Assembly: GCF_003206695.1 (NCBI RefSeq)
Contig: NZ_PZJN01000006.1
Location: 362,904 to 426,903, forward strand
Reading direction: 5' to 3'
Source: Salinicola halophyticus
GTDB lineage: Bacteria > Pseudomonadota > Gammaproteobacteria > Pseudomonadales > Halomonadaceae
Length of the DNA stretch: 64,000 nt
The notes below the pieces were generated by a model, which saw nothing but the letters and a program-made list of their open reading frames with translations, ran no database searches and had not been told where the DNA came from. Made by a program: the position numbers and the translations under genes. Below are positions 45,628 through 53,560 of this stretch, piece by piece. Positions within the stretch are counted from its first letter, which is position 1; the number at the start of each line of letters is the position of its first letter.

Positions 45628-46616
45628 GCGGGGAGCAGCAAAACGGCGCCGCCGAACGCCTGATCGTCATCGACTGGGGCACCAGCAACTTCCGGGCGTT
45701 TCTTGTCGACACGATCAGCGGCGAGGTGCTCGACAGCCGCCGTTCGGCCTCCGGCCTGCGCGCGTTGAGCCACAGCGAATTCCCCCATTACTGTGCCTCG
45801 CAGACCGATGACTGGCGGAATGGCGATAGTGCAGCTTCGGGTGCTGACGGCGCGGCTTCGGGCGTTGACGGCGCGGCTTCGGGCGCTAAAAAAGTCCCGG
45901 TTTATCTCGCCGGCATGGTGGGCTCGGCGCGGGGCTGGTTCGAGGCGCCGCAGCTCGAGTTGCCGGTAACCGCTGCCGATCTCGCGGACAATGTCGTCGC
46001 GGCACCCGGGCTCGACAACGTCTGGATCGTACCGGGGGTCAAGCAGGTGACGCCCGAACACGTCGACGTGATGCGCGGCGAAGAGGTTCAGGCGTTCGGT
46101 GCGTTGGCGCTGGCTGGCGTCGACAGCGGCGATTGCTGCCTGCCGGGCACCCACAGCAAGTGGGCACGTCTCGATGCTGGCCGCATGGTCGAATTCACCA
46201 CCGTCATGACCGGCGAGCTCTATCACGCCGTGCGCTTTCATACCCTGCCGGGGGAGCCGGCCCGCGACGAGGCTCCGTTCGACGAGGCAGCATTCCGGCT
46301 GGGCGTTTCCCGTGCCGGCTGCCCGGGCGGTGTGATGCATGCGCTGTTCGAGGCCCGCAGCCGGCATCTTTACGCGGGGCTCGAAGCGGGGCAGGTGGGC
46401 AGCTTCCTCTCCGGCGTACTGATCGGCGAAGAGGTGCATGCCATGCGCCAGGCACGTCCCGGACTCGAGGTCGTACGTCTGATCGGCGCGGAGTCGTTGC
46501 GCGAAAGCTATACCATCGCGCTGGAAGCCGCCGGACTCCGCGTCGAGGCCATCGACAGTGATCGGGCGACGCTGGCCGGCGTCGGCGCCATTGCGGCGAA
46601 ACACGCCCGGCGCTGA
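45624..46616 (+). CDS. dgoK: 2-dehydro-3-deoxygalactonokinase
   Basis: DgoK phosphorylates 2-dehydro-3-deoxygalactonate for DgoA. The 330-residue kinase begins with the phosphate-binding motif VIDWGTSNFRAFLVD and has LAGMVGSARGWFEAP and LPGTHSKWARLD. Between about residues 70 and 90 is an Ala/Ser/Gly/Asp insert made by a 21-bp repeat, absent from the family pattern as I know it. Gene order R-D-A-K lacks the usual galactonate transporter dgoT. Confidence 0.92.
   Translation: MSGEQQNGAAERLIVIDWGTSNFRAFLVDTISGEVLDSRRSASGLRALSHSEFPHYCASQTDDWRNGDSAASGADGAASGVDGAASGAKKVPVYLAGMVGSARGWFEAPQLELPVTAADLADNVVAAPGLDNVWIVPGVKQVTPEHVDVMRGEEVQAFGALALAGVDSGDCCLPGTHSKWARLDAGRMVEFTTVMTGELYHAVRFHTLPGEPARDEAPFDEAAFRLGVSRAGCPGGVMHALFEARSRHLYAGLEAGQVGSFLSGVLIGEEVHAMRQARPGLEVVRLIGAESLRESYTIALEAAGLRVEAIDSDRATLAGVGAIAAKHARR
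45834..45890 (+). repeat. In-frame 21-bp repeat inside dgoK
   Basis: Units at 45834-45854 and 45855-45875, with a partial third at 45876-45890, begin GCTTCGGG and encode ASGxDGA. Two substitutions separate the first two. The period is a multiple of three. Confidence 0.8.
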
Positions 46617-46641
46617 CCCTCGGCGTCACCGCTCGTGTCGA

Positions 46642-46753
46642 CAATGCATCTAAAGCAATGCACCTCAAACAATGCATCTAAAACAATGCACCTTAAACAA
46701 TGCATCCAAGACAATGCCCCTATGACGATGCACCTCAATAGTGCACCGCAGGG
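46642..46753. repeat. 14-bp tandem array, 7-8 copies, after dgoK
   Basis: Eight consecutive 14-mers start at 46642. The first five follow CAATGCAYCYNAAR; copies alternate between a TCTAAA form and a CCTYAAA form, suggesting a 28-bp higher-order unit. The last three are more degenerate. No unique spacers separate the units, so it is not a CRISPR array. Confidence 0.85.
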
Positions 46754-46774
46754 TATGCAGCATCCACGTCGAGG

Positions 46775-46834
46775 GTTTGATCAGCGAATGTTTGATCGGC
46801 GAAGGTTCGATCAGCACAGGTCCGATTAGCGCTG
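46775..46834. repeat. 15-bp tandem array, 4 copies
   Basis: Four adjacent 15-mers of the form GTTYGATCRGCGAAG lie at 46775-46789, 46790-46804, 46805-46819 and 46820-46834. They are unrelated in sequence to the 14-bp array 22 bp upstream. Confidence 0.8.
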
Positions 46835-46836
46835 TT

Positions 46837-46872
46837 GACGGCCCGTGGTCAGGACAAATGGCCCGGGCCGTC
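46837..46872 (+). terminator. Hairpin at the end of the dgo operon
   Basis: A 9-bp GC-rich stem (GACGGCCCG and its complement) with an 18-nt loop lies after the two tandem arrays, 220 bp past dgoK. It is followed by a short GTGTTT. It may end dgo transcription; the long loop lowers confidence. Confidence 0.4.
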
Positions 46873-46981
46873 GTGTTTGGCATGATCCGTGCTACCTTCA
46901 TCCATGGAACTGTCCTATAGAACTGCCGACACGCAGCCGCCCGCGTACGACATGACGAGGTGAAGCGATGCAGGTGAACCC

Positions 46982-47848
46982 ATGACGCAGCCGGCCTTGA
47001 ACAAACCGTCCCTGATGGTATTTACCGATCTCGATGGGTCGCTGCTGGATCACGATACCTACGACTGGCAGCCGGCGTCGGCCTGGCTTTCGCGCCTCGA
47101 GCGGCAGTCGATTCCGGTCATTCCCACCACCAGCAAGACTCGTAGCGAACTGCTGGCGTTGCGCCAGGAACTGGGGCTCGAGGAAACGCCGTTCATCGCC
47201 GAGAACGGCGCCGTCATTGGCCTACCGCCCTCATGGCAGCATGCGCGCCTGGACCGCGATCCCGCCTCGCCGGACGGTCTGGTGGTCAAGACCCCTAGCA
47301 TGGATGTGGACTTCATCCGGCGGCGCCTGGACGTGGTGCGTGAACGTCACGGTCTGCGCTTTCGACGCATGGGCGAGATGGACGTTGCCGAGGTTCGCGA
47401 GTTGACCGGACTCAGCGAGTCCGGCGCCGCACAGGCCATGGATCGGGAGGGCAGCGAGCCGCTGATGTGGGAAGACGACGACATCAAACTGCAGACATTA
47501 CATGAGACGCTCCAGGTCGATGGCCTGCGGCTGACTCGCGGCGGTCGTTTCTGGCACGTGATGGGCGCCGTCGACAAGGGCCAGGCATCGGACTGGCTGG
47601 TGGCTCGGTTCGAGGCGCTGCGTGGCTATCGTCCGCAGACGATCGGCCTGGGTGACGGGCCCAATGATCTGACGCTGCTGGCGGCCACCGATATGGCCGT
47701 CGTCATCGCCGCCAAGCATGGTCAACCAATGCCGCTGGAAAACCCGCGGGTCTACCGAACCGAAGCGCAGGGACCCGCCGGTTGGTCGGAAGGGGTATCG
47801 CACTGGCTGGTCAGCGAACTGGGGTGGGACACGAACGAATCGTCCTGA
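46982..47848 (+). CDS. gpgP: Glucosyl-/mannosyl-3-phosphoglycerate phosphatase (HAD family)
   Basis: The 288-residue HAD phosphatase belongs to the MpgP/GpgP/YedP group. Motif I is FTDLDGSLLDHDTYDW with the Asp nucleophile, motif II sits in PTTSKTRSEL, and motif IV is GLGDGPNDLTLL. It removes phosphate from glucosyl- or mannosyl-3-phosphoglycerate to yield the compatible solute. The synthase next door resembles GpgS rather than MpgS, so the glucosyl form is favoured. AGGTGA lies just upstream of ATG 46982. Confidence 0.85.
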   Translation: MTQPALNKPSLMVFTDLDGSLLDHDTYDWQPASAWLSRLERQSIPVIPTTSKTRSELLALRQELGLEETPFIAENGAVIGLPPSWQHARLDRDPASPDGLVVKTPSMDVDFIRRRLDVVRERHGLRFRRMGEMDVAEVRELTGLSESGAAQAMDREGSEPLMWEDDDIKLQTLHETLQVDGLRLTRGGRFWHVMGAVDKGQASDWLVARFEALRGYRPQTIGLGDGPNDLTLLAATDMAVVIAAKHGQPMPLENPRVYRTEAQGPAGWSEGVSHWLVSELGWDTNESS

Positions 47849-47892
47849 AGAGGATGACGCGGAAGGGATGAGGCCGAACGGACGGGATTGAG

Positions 47893-47976
47893 TGGTTGAG
47901 GTTGGATGACTGAGGTTGAACGACTGAGGTTGAACGGCTGGGTTTGGATGGCTGGATTTGGATGACCGATATTGGA
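47893..47976. repeat. 14-bp tandem array, 6 copies, between gpgP and gpgS
   Basis: Six 14-mers run from 47893 to 47976 with consensus TGACTGAGGTTGAA. Copies two and three differ at one base; the outer copies are more diverged. Every unit but one contains TGA, and the 14-bp period shifts it through the reading frames. The array begins 44 bp after the gpgP stop. Confidence 0.85.
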
Positions 47977-48040
47977 TAGACAGTCCCGATAACCGGCGTC
48001 AGGGAACGACGCCAGGAAGACAATATGACGAGGGCGCTTC

Positions 48041-49261
48041 ATGAGTGATTTTTATCAGAACGGTATCGTTACCAATTTTCACAACCTCACGCGTCGCTCG
48101 GTGGAAGCACTGGAAAACGACCTCAAGCAGTTCTCCCGCAGCCGCCCGATGGGATTGATCCTGCCGTCGCTGTATTCCGAGCTGGAAGGGCCGGCGCTTT
48201 CGCATATCGTCGACGAGCTGTGCAAGGTGCCCTATCTCAGCGAGATCGTCATCGGCCTGGATCGCGCCGATCGCGAGCAGTTTTTGAAAGCGCGCGAATT
48301 CTTCTCCCGTCTGCCGCAGCATCACCGCATTCTCTGGAACGACGGGCCCCGGCTCCAGGCCCTGCAGCAGGAACTGGCGAAGGAAAATCTGGCGCCGCTG
48401 GAGCCCGGCAAGGGCTGCAACGTCTGGTACTGCTCCGGTTACGTGCGCGCGTCCGGCAAGGCCGAGGCGATAGCGCTGCATGACTGCGATATCGTCACCT
48501 ACGACCGCGGCCTGCTGGCTCGGCTGATCTACCCGGTCGCCAATCCGCGGTTCCACTACGAGTTCTGCAAGGGCTACTACTCGCGTATCGCCTCCGGCAA
48601 GCTCAATGGGCGTGTGGCGCGGTTGATGGTCACGCCGCTGATTCGTGCCTTCAAGATGATCTACGGCCCGCTGCCCTATCTCGACTATCTCGACAGTTTC
48701 CGCTATCCGCTCTCCGGCGAGTTCTCGATGCGCGCCGACGTGCTCGACGGCATCCGTATTCCCAGCGACTGGGGGCTCGAGATCGGCGTGCTTTCCGAGG
48801 TGCACCGCAACTTTTCGACCAAACGCCTGTGTCAGGTCGATATCGCCGATGCCTACGATCACAAGCACCAGCCGGTCTCGGAGGAAGATCCGTCGGGCGG
48901 TCTGAACCGCATGAGCATGGACATCGCCAAGGCGATGTATCGCAAGCTGGCGACGCTCGGCGTCGAGATGAGCGTCGAGAGCTTCCGTACCGTCAAGGCG
49001 ACTTACTACCGCGTGGCGCTGGATCTGATCGAAGCCTACGACCATGATGCCGCGATGAACGGGCTCAAGCTCGACCGTCACAGCGAGGAAGCGGCGGTGG
49101 AACTGTTCGCCGACAACATCATGCAGGCCGGTGCGGCGTTCTTCGAATCGCCGCGCGACAAGCCGTTCATCCCCAGCTGGAATCGGGTTCAGGCGGCGAT
49201 TCCGGATCTCCAGGATCGGCTCTACGAAGCCGTGGAGCTGGATAACAGCGGCGATGTCTGA
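48041..49261 (+). CDS. gpgS: Glucosyl-3-phosphoglycerate synthase (GT81-like)
   Basis: The 406-residue cytoplasmic glycosyltransferase would join NDP-glucose and 3-phosphoglycerate. It has a GT-A fold with GLILPSLYSELEGPALSHIV at the acceptor side, GKAEAIALHDCDIVTYD with the DxD-like metal motif, FSMRADVLDGI and DWGLEIGVLSEV. Two arrays apart from gpgP, it completes the two-step glucosylglycerate pathway used as an osmolyte or under nitrogen limitation. GAGGGCG precedes ATG 48041. A UUCG-loop terminator follows. Confidence 0.85.
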   Translation: MSDFYQNGIVTNFHNLTRRSVEALENDLKQFSRSRPMGLILPSLYSELEGPALSHIVDELCKVPYLSEIVIGLDRADREQFLKAREFFSRLPQHHRILWNDGPRLQALQQELAKENLAPLEPGKGCNVWYCSGYVRASGKAEAIALHDCDIVTYDRGLLARLIYPVANPRFHYEFCKGYYSRIASGKLNGRVARLMVTPLIRAFKMIYGPLPYLDYLDSFRYPLSGEFSMRADVLDGIRIPSDWGLEIGVLSEVHRNFSTKRLCQVDIADAYDHKHQPVSEEDPSGGLNRMSMDIAKAMYRKLATLGVEMSVESFRTVKATYYRVALDLIEAYDHDAAMNGLKLDRHSEEAAVELFADNIMQAGAAFFESPRDKPFIPSWNRVQAAIPDLQDRLYEAVELDNSGDV

Positions 49262-49282
49262 CGCCGTCGCTCAACATGTCGG

Positions 49283-49309
49283 AAACCGCGCTTCGGCGCG
49301 GTTTTTTTT
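49283..49309 (+). terminator. gpgS intrinsic terminator with UUCG loop
   Basis: AACCGCGC, loop TTCG and the complement form an 8-bp stem followed by a run of T residues to 49309, 22 bp after the gpgS stop. This is the clearest intrinsic terminator in the window. Confidence 0.95.
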
Positions 49310-49379
49310 ATGGGGTTTGGAAAGATCGATATGCCTATTGAATCTATGAAAAGCAGATCACGAAACTTTATATAAAAAA

Positions 49380-49399
49380 TAGTTCTAACGTTAGAACTA
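49380..49399. promoter_or_regulatory. Perfect 20-bp palindrome upstream of the sulfide operon
   Basis: TAGTTCTAAC at 49380-49389 is followed by its exact complement, a gapless 20-bp palindrome 42 bp before the dioxygenase start. It lies in an unusually AT-rich patch (about 49320-49405), as expected of a regulated promoter. The regulator is not in this window. It is a probable repressor site. Confidence 0.75.
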
Positions 49400-49441
49400 A
49401 TTTGGCGCTACTCTAGGGGCATGCATTCCTAAGGAGCCGTC

Positions 49442-50356
49442 ATGAACACCTTTGCTCTCTCTCGAGGCGACAGAAATAAAGGCCGACCCGATGTCGCCGG
49501 TTTCTTCGACCCTCGCACGTTCAGTATCCAGTACATCGTCAGCGATCCCGCCACGCGTCGCTGCGCGATCATCGATCCAGTGCTCGATTACGATGAGAAG
49601 GCCGGGGCGACGGCCACCCTGCAGGCCGACGAGCTGCTGGCCTACGTCGAGCGTGAAGAGCTCGTGGTCGAGTGGATTCTCGATACCCATCCGCACGCGG
49701 ATCACTTTTCCGCCGCGCGCTATCTGCATGACAGGACCGGCGCGCCCACCGCCATCGGCCGGCCGGTGACGCAGGTGCAGGCATTGTGGAAGGAGATCTA
49801 CCACTGGCCGGACCTGAAGGACGACGGCAGCCAGTGGGATCATCTGTTCGGTGATGGGGATACCTTCACGCTGGGCGAGATCGAGTGCCGCGTGATGCAC
49901 TCGCCGGGCCATACGCTGGCCTCGGTCACCTACGTCATCGGCGATGCCGCCTTCGTTCACGACACCCTGTTTCAGCCCGACTTCGGTACCGCTCGTGCCG
50001 ACTTTCCCGGCGGCAGTGCGCACCAGCTGTGGCATTCGATCCAGTCGATCCTCGCGCTGCCCGACCAGACGCGCCTGTTCACCGGTCACGACTACATGCC
50101 CGACGGCCGCGAGCCGCAGTGGGAAAGCACCGTGCGCGAGCAGCGCGAGACCAACAAGCATCGCCTGGGCGACAGCAGCGAGGCCGAGTTTGTTGCGCTG
50201 CGTGAGAAGCGCGATAGCGAACTGCCGATGCCGAAGCTGATCCTGCACGCGCTGCAGGTCAACATTCTCGGCGGCCGCCTCCCCGAACCGGAGAGCAACG
50301 GCAAGCGCTATCTGAAATTGCCGCTCGACGCCCTGGAAGGTGCCGCGTGGGAGTGA
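49442..50356 (+). CDS. MBL-fold persulfide dioxygenase (Blh/ETHE1-like)
   Basis: The 304-residue metallo-beta-lactamase-fold protein has the metal motif THPHADH (His83, His85, Asp87, His88), HSPGHTLASVTYVIGDAAFVHDTLF and FTGHDYMP. It resembles the Blh and ETHE1 group that oxidises glutathione persulfide to sulfite with a mononuclear iron. It is first in the operon with SQR, whose product feeds it. AAGGAG precedes ATG 49442. A palindrome upstream suggests induction by sulfide or polysulfide. Confidence 0.87.
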   Translation: MNTFALSRGDRNKGRPDVAGFFDPRTFSIQYIVSDPATRRCAIIDPVLDYDEKAGATATLQADELLAYVEREELVVEWILDTHPHADHFSAARYLHDRTGAPTAIGRPVTQVQALWKEIYHWPDLKDDGSQWDHLFGDGDTFTLGEIECRVMHSPGHTLASVTYVIGDAAFVHDTLFQPDFGTARADFPGGSAHQLWHSIQSILALPDQTRLFTGHDYMPDGREPQWESTVREQRETNKHRLGDSSEAEFVALREKRDSELPMPKLILHALQVNILGGRLPEPESNGKRYLKLPLDALEGAAWE

Positions 50357-50411
50357 GAAGGCGTCGTCGCCAAACCTTATCGCGCCGCGCCGAATCGACC
50401 AACGGGAGCCA

Positions 50412-50480
50412 GTCATGAACGAATCGACAGTCATGAACGAATCGACAGACACGAATCAGTCGACAGCCGCGAACGAAAAG
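50412..50480 (+). repeat. 18-bp repeat that duplicates the SQR start codon
   Basis: Two identical 18-mers (50412-50429 and 50430-50447), a third with mismatches (50448-50465) and a partial fourth encode the N-terminus as repeats of MNEST-like units. The first two copies each carry ATGAAC, giving two in-frame start codons; only the first has a ribosome site (GGGAG). Confidence 0.85.
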
Positions 50481-51701
50481 TACCATCACATCGTCATCAT
50501 CGGCGGTGGGGCGGGGGGCATCGCGGTCGCCGCGAGTCTTCACAAACGTCGTGCGGATCTCGATATCGCCATCGTCGAGCCCGCACAGGATCACTTCTAC
50601 CAGCCCGGCTGGACGCTGGTCGGCGGTGGCGTATTCACTGCTGAACAGACCCGGCGTTCGATGCACTCGGTGATGCCGAGCTTCGTCACCTGGTATCAGG
50701 CCGCGGCGGAACAGCTGCTGCCGGAATCCCGCCAGGTCGTGCTGGGCAACGGGACGACGCTTGGCTACCGGGCTCTGGTGGTTGCGCCAGGTCTCGAGAT
50801 CGACTGGCAGGCGATCGATGGTCTCGAGGAGACGCTGGGCAAGAATGGCGTGACGTCGAACTACCGTTTCGATCTGGCGCCCTACACCTGGTCGCTGGTT
50901 CAGGCAATGCGAGGCGGCAAGGCGCTGTTTACCCAGCCGCCAATGCCGATCAAGTGCGCCGGGGCGCCACAGAAGGCGATGTATCTCTCCTGTCACGAGT
51001 GGGAGAAGCAGGGCGTCCTGAACGGCATCGATGTCCATTTCCACAATGCCGGCGGTGTGATGTTCGGTGTCTCGGACTTCGTGCCGGCACTGGACGAATA
51101 CGTTCAGCGTTACGGCATCCACAAGCAGTTCCAACAGAACCTCATCGCTGTGGACGGCCCGGCCCAGAAGGCGCGTTTTCGCGTCACGAGCGAGGATAGC
51201 AGCGAAGAGATCGAGACCGATTTCGACATGCTTCACGTCGTGCCGCCTCAGCGCGCCCCACGGCTGGTGCGCGAATCGTCACTGGCCAACGAGGGTGGCT
51301 GGCTCGATCTCGATGCCGACACTCTCCAGCACAACCACTTCAGTGATGTCTTCGGTCTCGGCGACGCCAGCGGTACCGGCAACGCCAAGACGGCCGCCGC
51401 CGTGCGCAAGCAGGCACCGGTAGTGGCGAACAACCTGCTGGCTGTGCTCGATGGCAAGCCGATGCCCTCCGGCTATGCGGGATATGGCGCCTGTCCGTTG
51501 ACGGTCGAACGAGGCCGCGTGGTGCTGGCGGAGTTCGGTTACGGCGGCAAGTTGCAGCCGACGTTCCCTTCCTGGATTAATCAGGCCACACGGCCGACCC
51601 GGCTCGGCTGGAACATCAAGGCGCAGCAGCTCCCCTTCATTTACTGGAATCTGATGCTCAAGGGGCACGAATGGCTGGCCAAGCCGCAGGCGCGCACTTG
51701 A
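50415..51701 (+). CDS. sqr: Sulfide:quinone oxidoreductase, type II (SQOR-like)
   Basis: The 428-residue flavoprotein oxidises sulfide to persulfide and passes electrons to quinone at the membrane. FAD binding is at IIGGGAGGIAVAASL. Two cysteines match the human SQOR redox pair: Cys181 in IKCAGAPQKAMYL and Cys360 in GYGACPLTVERGRVVLAEF. The N-terminal 20 residues are a Asn/Ser/Thr repeat that is not part of the fold. Its product persulfide is the substrate of the dioxygenase upstream. A 17-bp gap leads to the SulP gene. Confidence 0.92.
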   Translation: MNESTVMNESTDTNQSTAANEKYHHIVIIGGGAGGIAVAASLHKRRADLDIAIVEPAQDHFYQPGWTLVGGGVFTAEQTRRSMHSVMPSFVTWYQAAAEQLLPESRQVVLGNGTTLGYRALVVAPGLEIDWQAIDGLEETLGKNGVTSNYRFDLAPYTWSLVQAMRGGKALFTQPPMPIKCAGAPQKAMYLSCHEWEKQGVLNGIDVHFHNAGGVMFGVSDFVPALDEYVQRYGIHKQFQQNLIAVDGPAQKARFRVTSEDSSEEIETDFDMLHVVPPQRAPRLVRESSLANEGGWLDLDADTLQHNHFSDVFGLGDASGTGNAKTAAAVRKQAPVVANNLLAVLDGKPMPSGYAGYGACPLTVERGRVVLAEFGYGGKLQPTFPSWINQATRPTRLGWNIKAQQLPFIYWNLMLKGHEWLAKPQART

Positions 51702-51717
51702 TCGAGGCCGGCAGATC

Positions 51718-53511
51718 ATGAATCAGCCGCAAAAAGCCGGATTGGCACGCTGGCTCCCGATCCTGGATTGGGGGCGGCGTTACAACGGCGGGTTGCTGGG
51801 CGAGGATCTGCTGGCGGCCATCATCGTGGCGCTGATGCTGATCCCGCAGGCGCTGGCCTACGCCATGCTGGCGGGACTCCCGCCGGTGGTGGGGTTGTAC
51901 GCGAGCCTGGTGCCGCTGGTCGTCTACACCCTGCTGGGGAGTAGCGCGACGCTCTCCGTCGGCCCGATGGCGGTGGTGTCTCTGATGACGGCATCGGCGC
52001 TTTCACAGGTTGCCGAGTCGGGATCGCCGAACTACATCGCCGCAGCCCTGGTGCTGGCACTGCTCTCCGGGGCCATTCTGCTGATCATGGGGCTATGTCG
52101 GCTGGGCTTCCTGGTCAACTTTCTGAGCCACCCGGTGATGACCGGCTTCGTCAGCGCCTCGGGCGTGCTGATCGCGGCAAGCCAGCTCAAACAGCTGCTC
52201 GGTATCGATCTCTCCGGTTCCACGCTGCCGGCACTGTTATCCCGGCTACCCTCGGCGCTGGACAGCGTCAGCCTGCCGACCGTGATCATTGGGATTGGGT
52301 CGCTGCTGCTACTGGGGCTGATACGGGGGTGGGGCAAGTCCGCGCTGGAACGCTGTCACGTACCGGCCCGTGTGGCTGCCGTGCTGGTCAAGCTGGCGCC
52401 CATCGTCACCATCGTGTTGGCGGCGCTGGTCGCCGGCGCGGCGGGATGGCTGGGCCGCGACGTGGCCGTCATCGGCGAGATCCCCGCCGGGCTGCCACCG
52501 CTGACCCTGCCCGATTGGGAGCCGGAGCTGTGGCGATCGCTGATCGGTTCGGCGGTGCTGATCAGCATCGTCGGCTACGTGGAGTCGGTCTCGGTGGCCC
52601 AGGCGCTGGCGGTGCGCCGCGGTGAGCGCGTCGATCCGGACCAGGAACTGATCGGGCTCGGCGGGGCCAATCTGGCGGCGGCGTTCACCGGCGGCATGCC
52701 GATCACCGGCGGCTTCTCCCGCTCCGTGGTCAATTTCGACGCCGGCGCTCGCACCCCGGCGTCCAGCGCGTTCACCGCCGTGGGTATCGCGTTGGCCATG
52801 CTGTTTCTGTCGCCCTGGCTGCGGGAACTACCGATGGCGACGCTGGCGGCGACCATCGTCATCGCCACCGTCTCGCTGATCGATCTGGCGGCGTTCAGGC
52901 GCGTCTGGCGCTATGCCCGCGGCGAAGGCATCGCCATGTCGGCGACCGCACTGGCAACGCTGATGCTGGGCGTCGACGTGGGCATTCTGGTCGGTGTCGC
53001 CATGTCGCTGGCGCTGCACCTCTATGGCACCAGCCGGCCTCATAGTGCGGAAGTCGGCCGCATTCCCGGCACCGAGCATTTTCGCAACGTCCGCCGCCAC
53101 GCCGTGGAAACCGACGCCGGGGTCGCCATTCTGCGCGTCGACGAGAGCCTCTACTTCGCCAACGTCCGCCACCTGGAAGACCTGGTCACGGCAGTGGTTT
53201 CTCGCGATCCGTCGCCGCGGGATCTGGTATTGGCCTGTCAGGCGATCAACGTCATCGATGCCACGGCGCTGGAGAGTCTCGAGGCGCTCAATCGGCGTCT
53301 TCGAGACCGGCAGATCGGGCTGCATCTCGCCGAAGTGAAAGGCCCGGTGATGGATCGGCTGAGTCGCACTGAACTGCTCGAAACGCTCAATGGCCGCGTT
53401 TTCCTGAGCACCTTCGATGCCTGGTGCGAGCTGCACGGCCGTGGCTCTGCGCCGCTGAGCCATCCCTGTATCGAATCACCAATACCCGGTCATTCGGTGA
53501 CTGCCGGCTGA
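51718..53511 (+). CDS. SulP family anion transporter with STAS domain
   Basis: The 597-residue permease has about 12-14 helices with SulP signature ALAYAMLAGLPPVVGLYASLVPLVVYTLLG in parts, GFVSASGVLIAASQLKQLLG, and a C-terminal cytoplasmic STAS domain (about 445-575) with DATALESLEALNRRLRDR. SulP proteins move sulfate, bicarbonate and other anions. In this operon it may export sulfite or sulfate, or import a sulfur anion. It starts 17 bp after sqr. Confidence 0.9.
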   Translation: MNQPQKAGLARWLPILDWGRRYNGGLLGEDLLAAIIVALMLIPQALAYAMLAGLPPVVGLYASLVPLVVYTLLGSSATLSVGPMAVVSLMTASALSQVAESGSPNYIAAALVLALLSGAILLIMGLCRLGFLVNFLSHPVMTGFVSASGVLIAASQLKQLLGIDLSGSTLPALLSRLPSALDSVSLPTVIIGIGSLLLLGLIRGWGKSALERCHVPARVAAVLVKLAPIVTIVLAALVAGAAGWLGRDVAVIGEIPAGLPPLTLPDWEPELWRSLIGSAVLISIVGYVESVSVAQALAVRRGERVDPDQELIGLGGANLAAAFTGGMPITGGFSRSVVNFDAGARTPASSAFTAVGIALAMLFLSPWLRELPMATLAATIVIATVSLIDLAAFRRVWRYARGEGIAMSATALATLMLGVDVGILVGVAMSLALHLYGTSRPHSAEVGRIPGTEHFRNVRRHAVETDAGVAILRVDESLYFANVRHLEDLVTAVVSRDPSPRDLVLACQAINVIDATALESLEALNRRLRDRQIGLHLAEVKGPVMDRLSRTELLETLNGRVFLSTFDAWCELHGRGSAPLSHPCIESPIPGHSVTAG

Positions 53512-53547
53512 TGACGATAGTGGTAGAGATAGTGGTGGAGATAGTGG
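53512..53547. repeat. 12-bp tandem array between SulP and YeeE genes
   Basis: Three 12-mers ending GATAGTGG lie at 53512-53523, 53524-53535 and 53536-53547. The first begins at the base after the SulP stop. A ribosome site (AAAAGGAG) for the next gene follows directly. Confidence 0.8.
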
Positions 53548-53560
53548 CAAAAGGAGCGAG

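Noticed and set aside
46635-46829. Repetitive 64-codon peptide gene over the 14-bp array
   Set aside because: No ribosome site; the frame is open only because the repeat lacks stops in that phase; both strands are equally open.
46642-46834. CRISPR array
   Set aside because: Units are 14-15 bp and directly abutting, with no unique spacers and no cas genes nearby.
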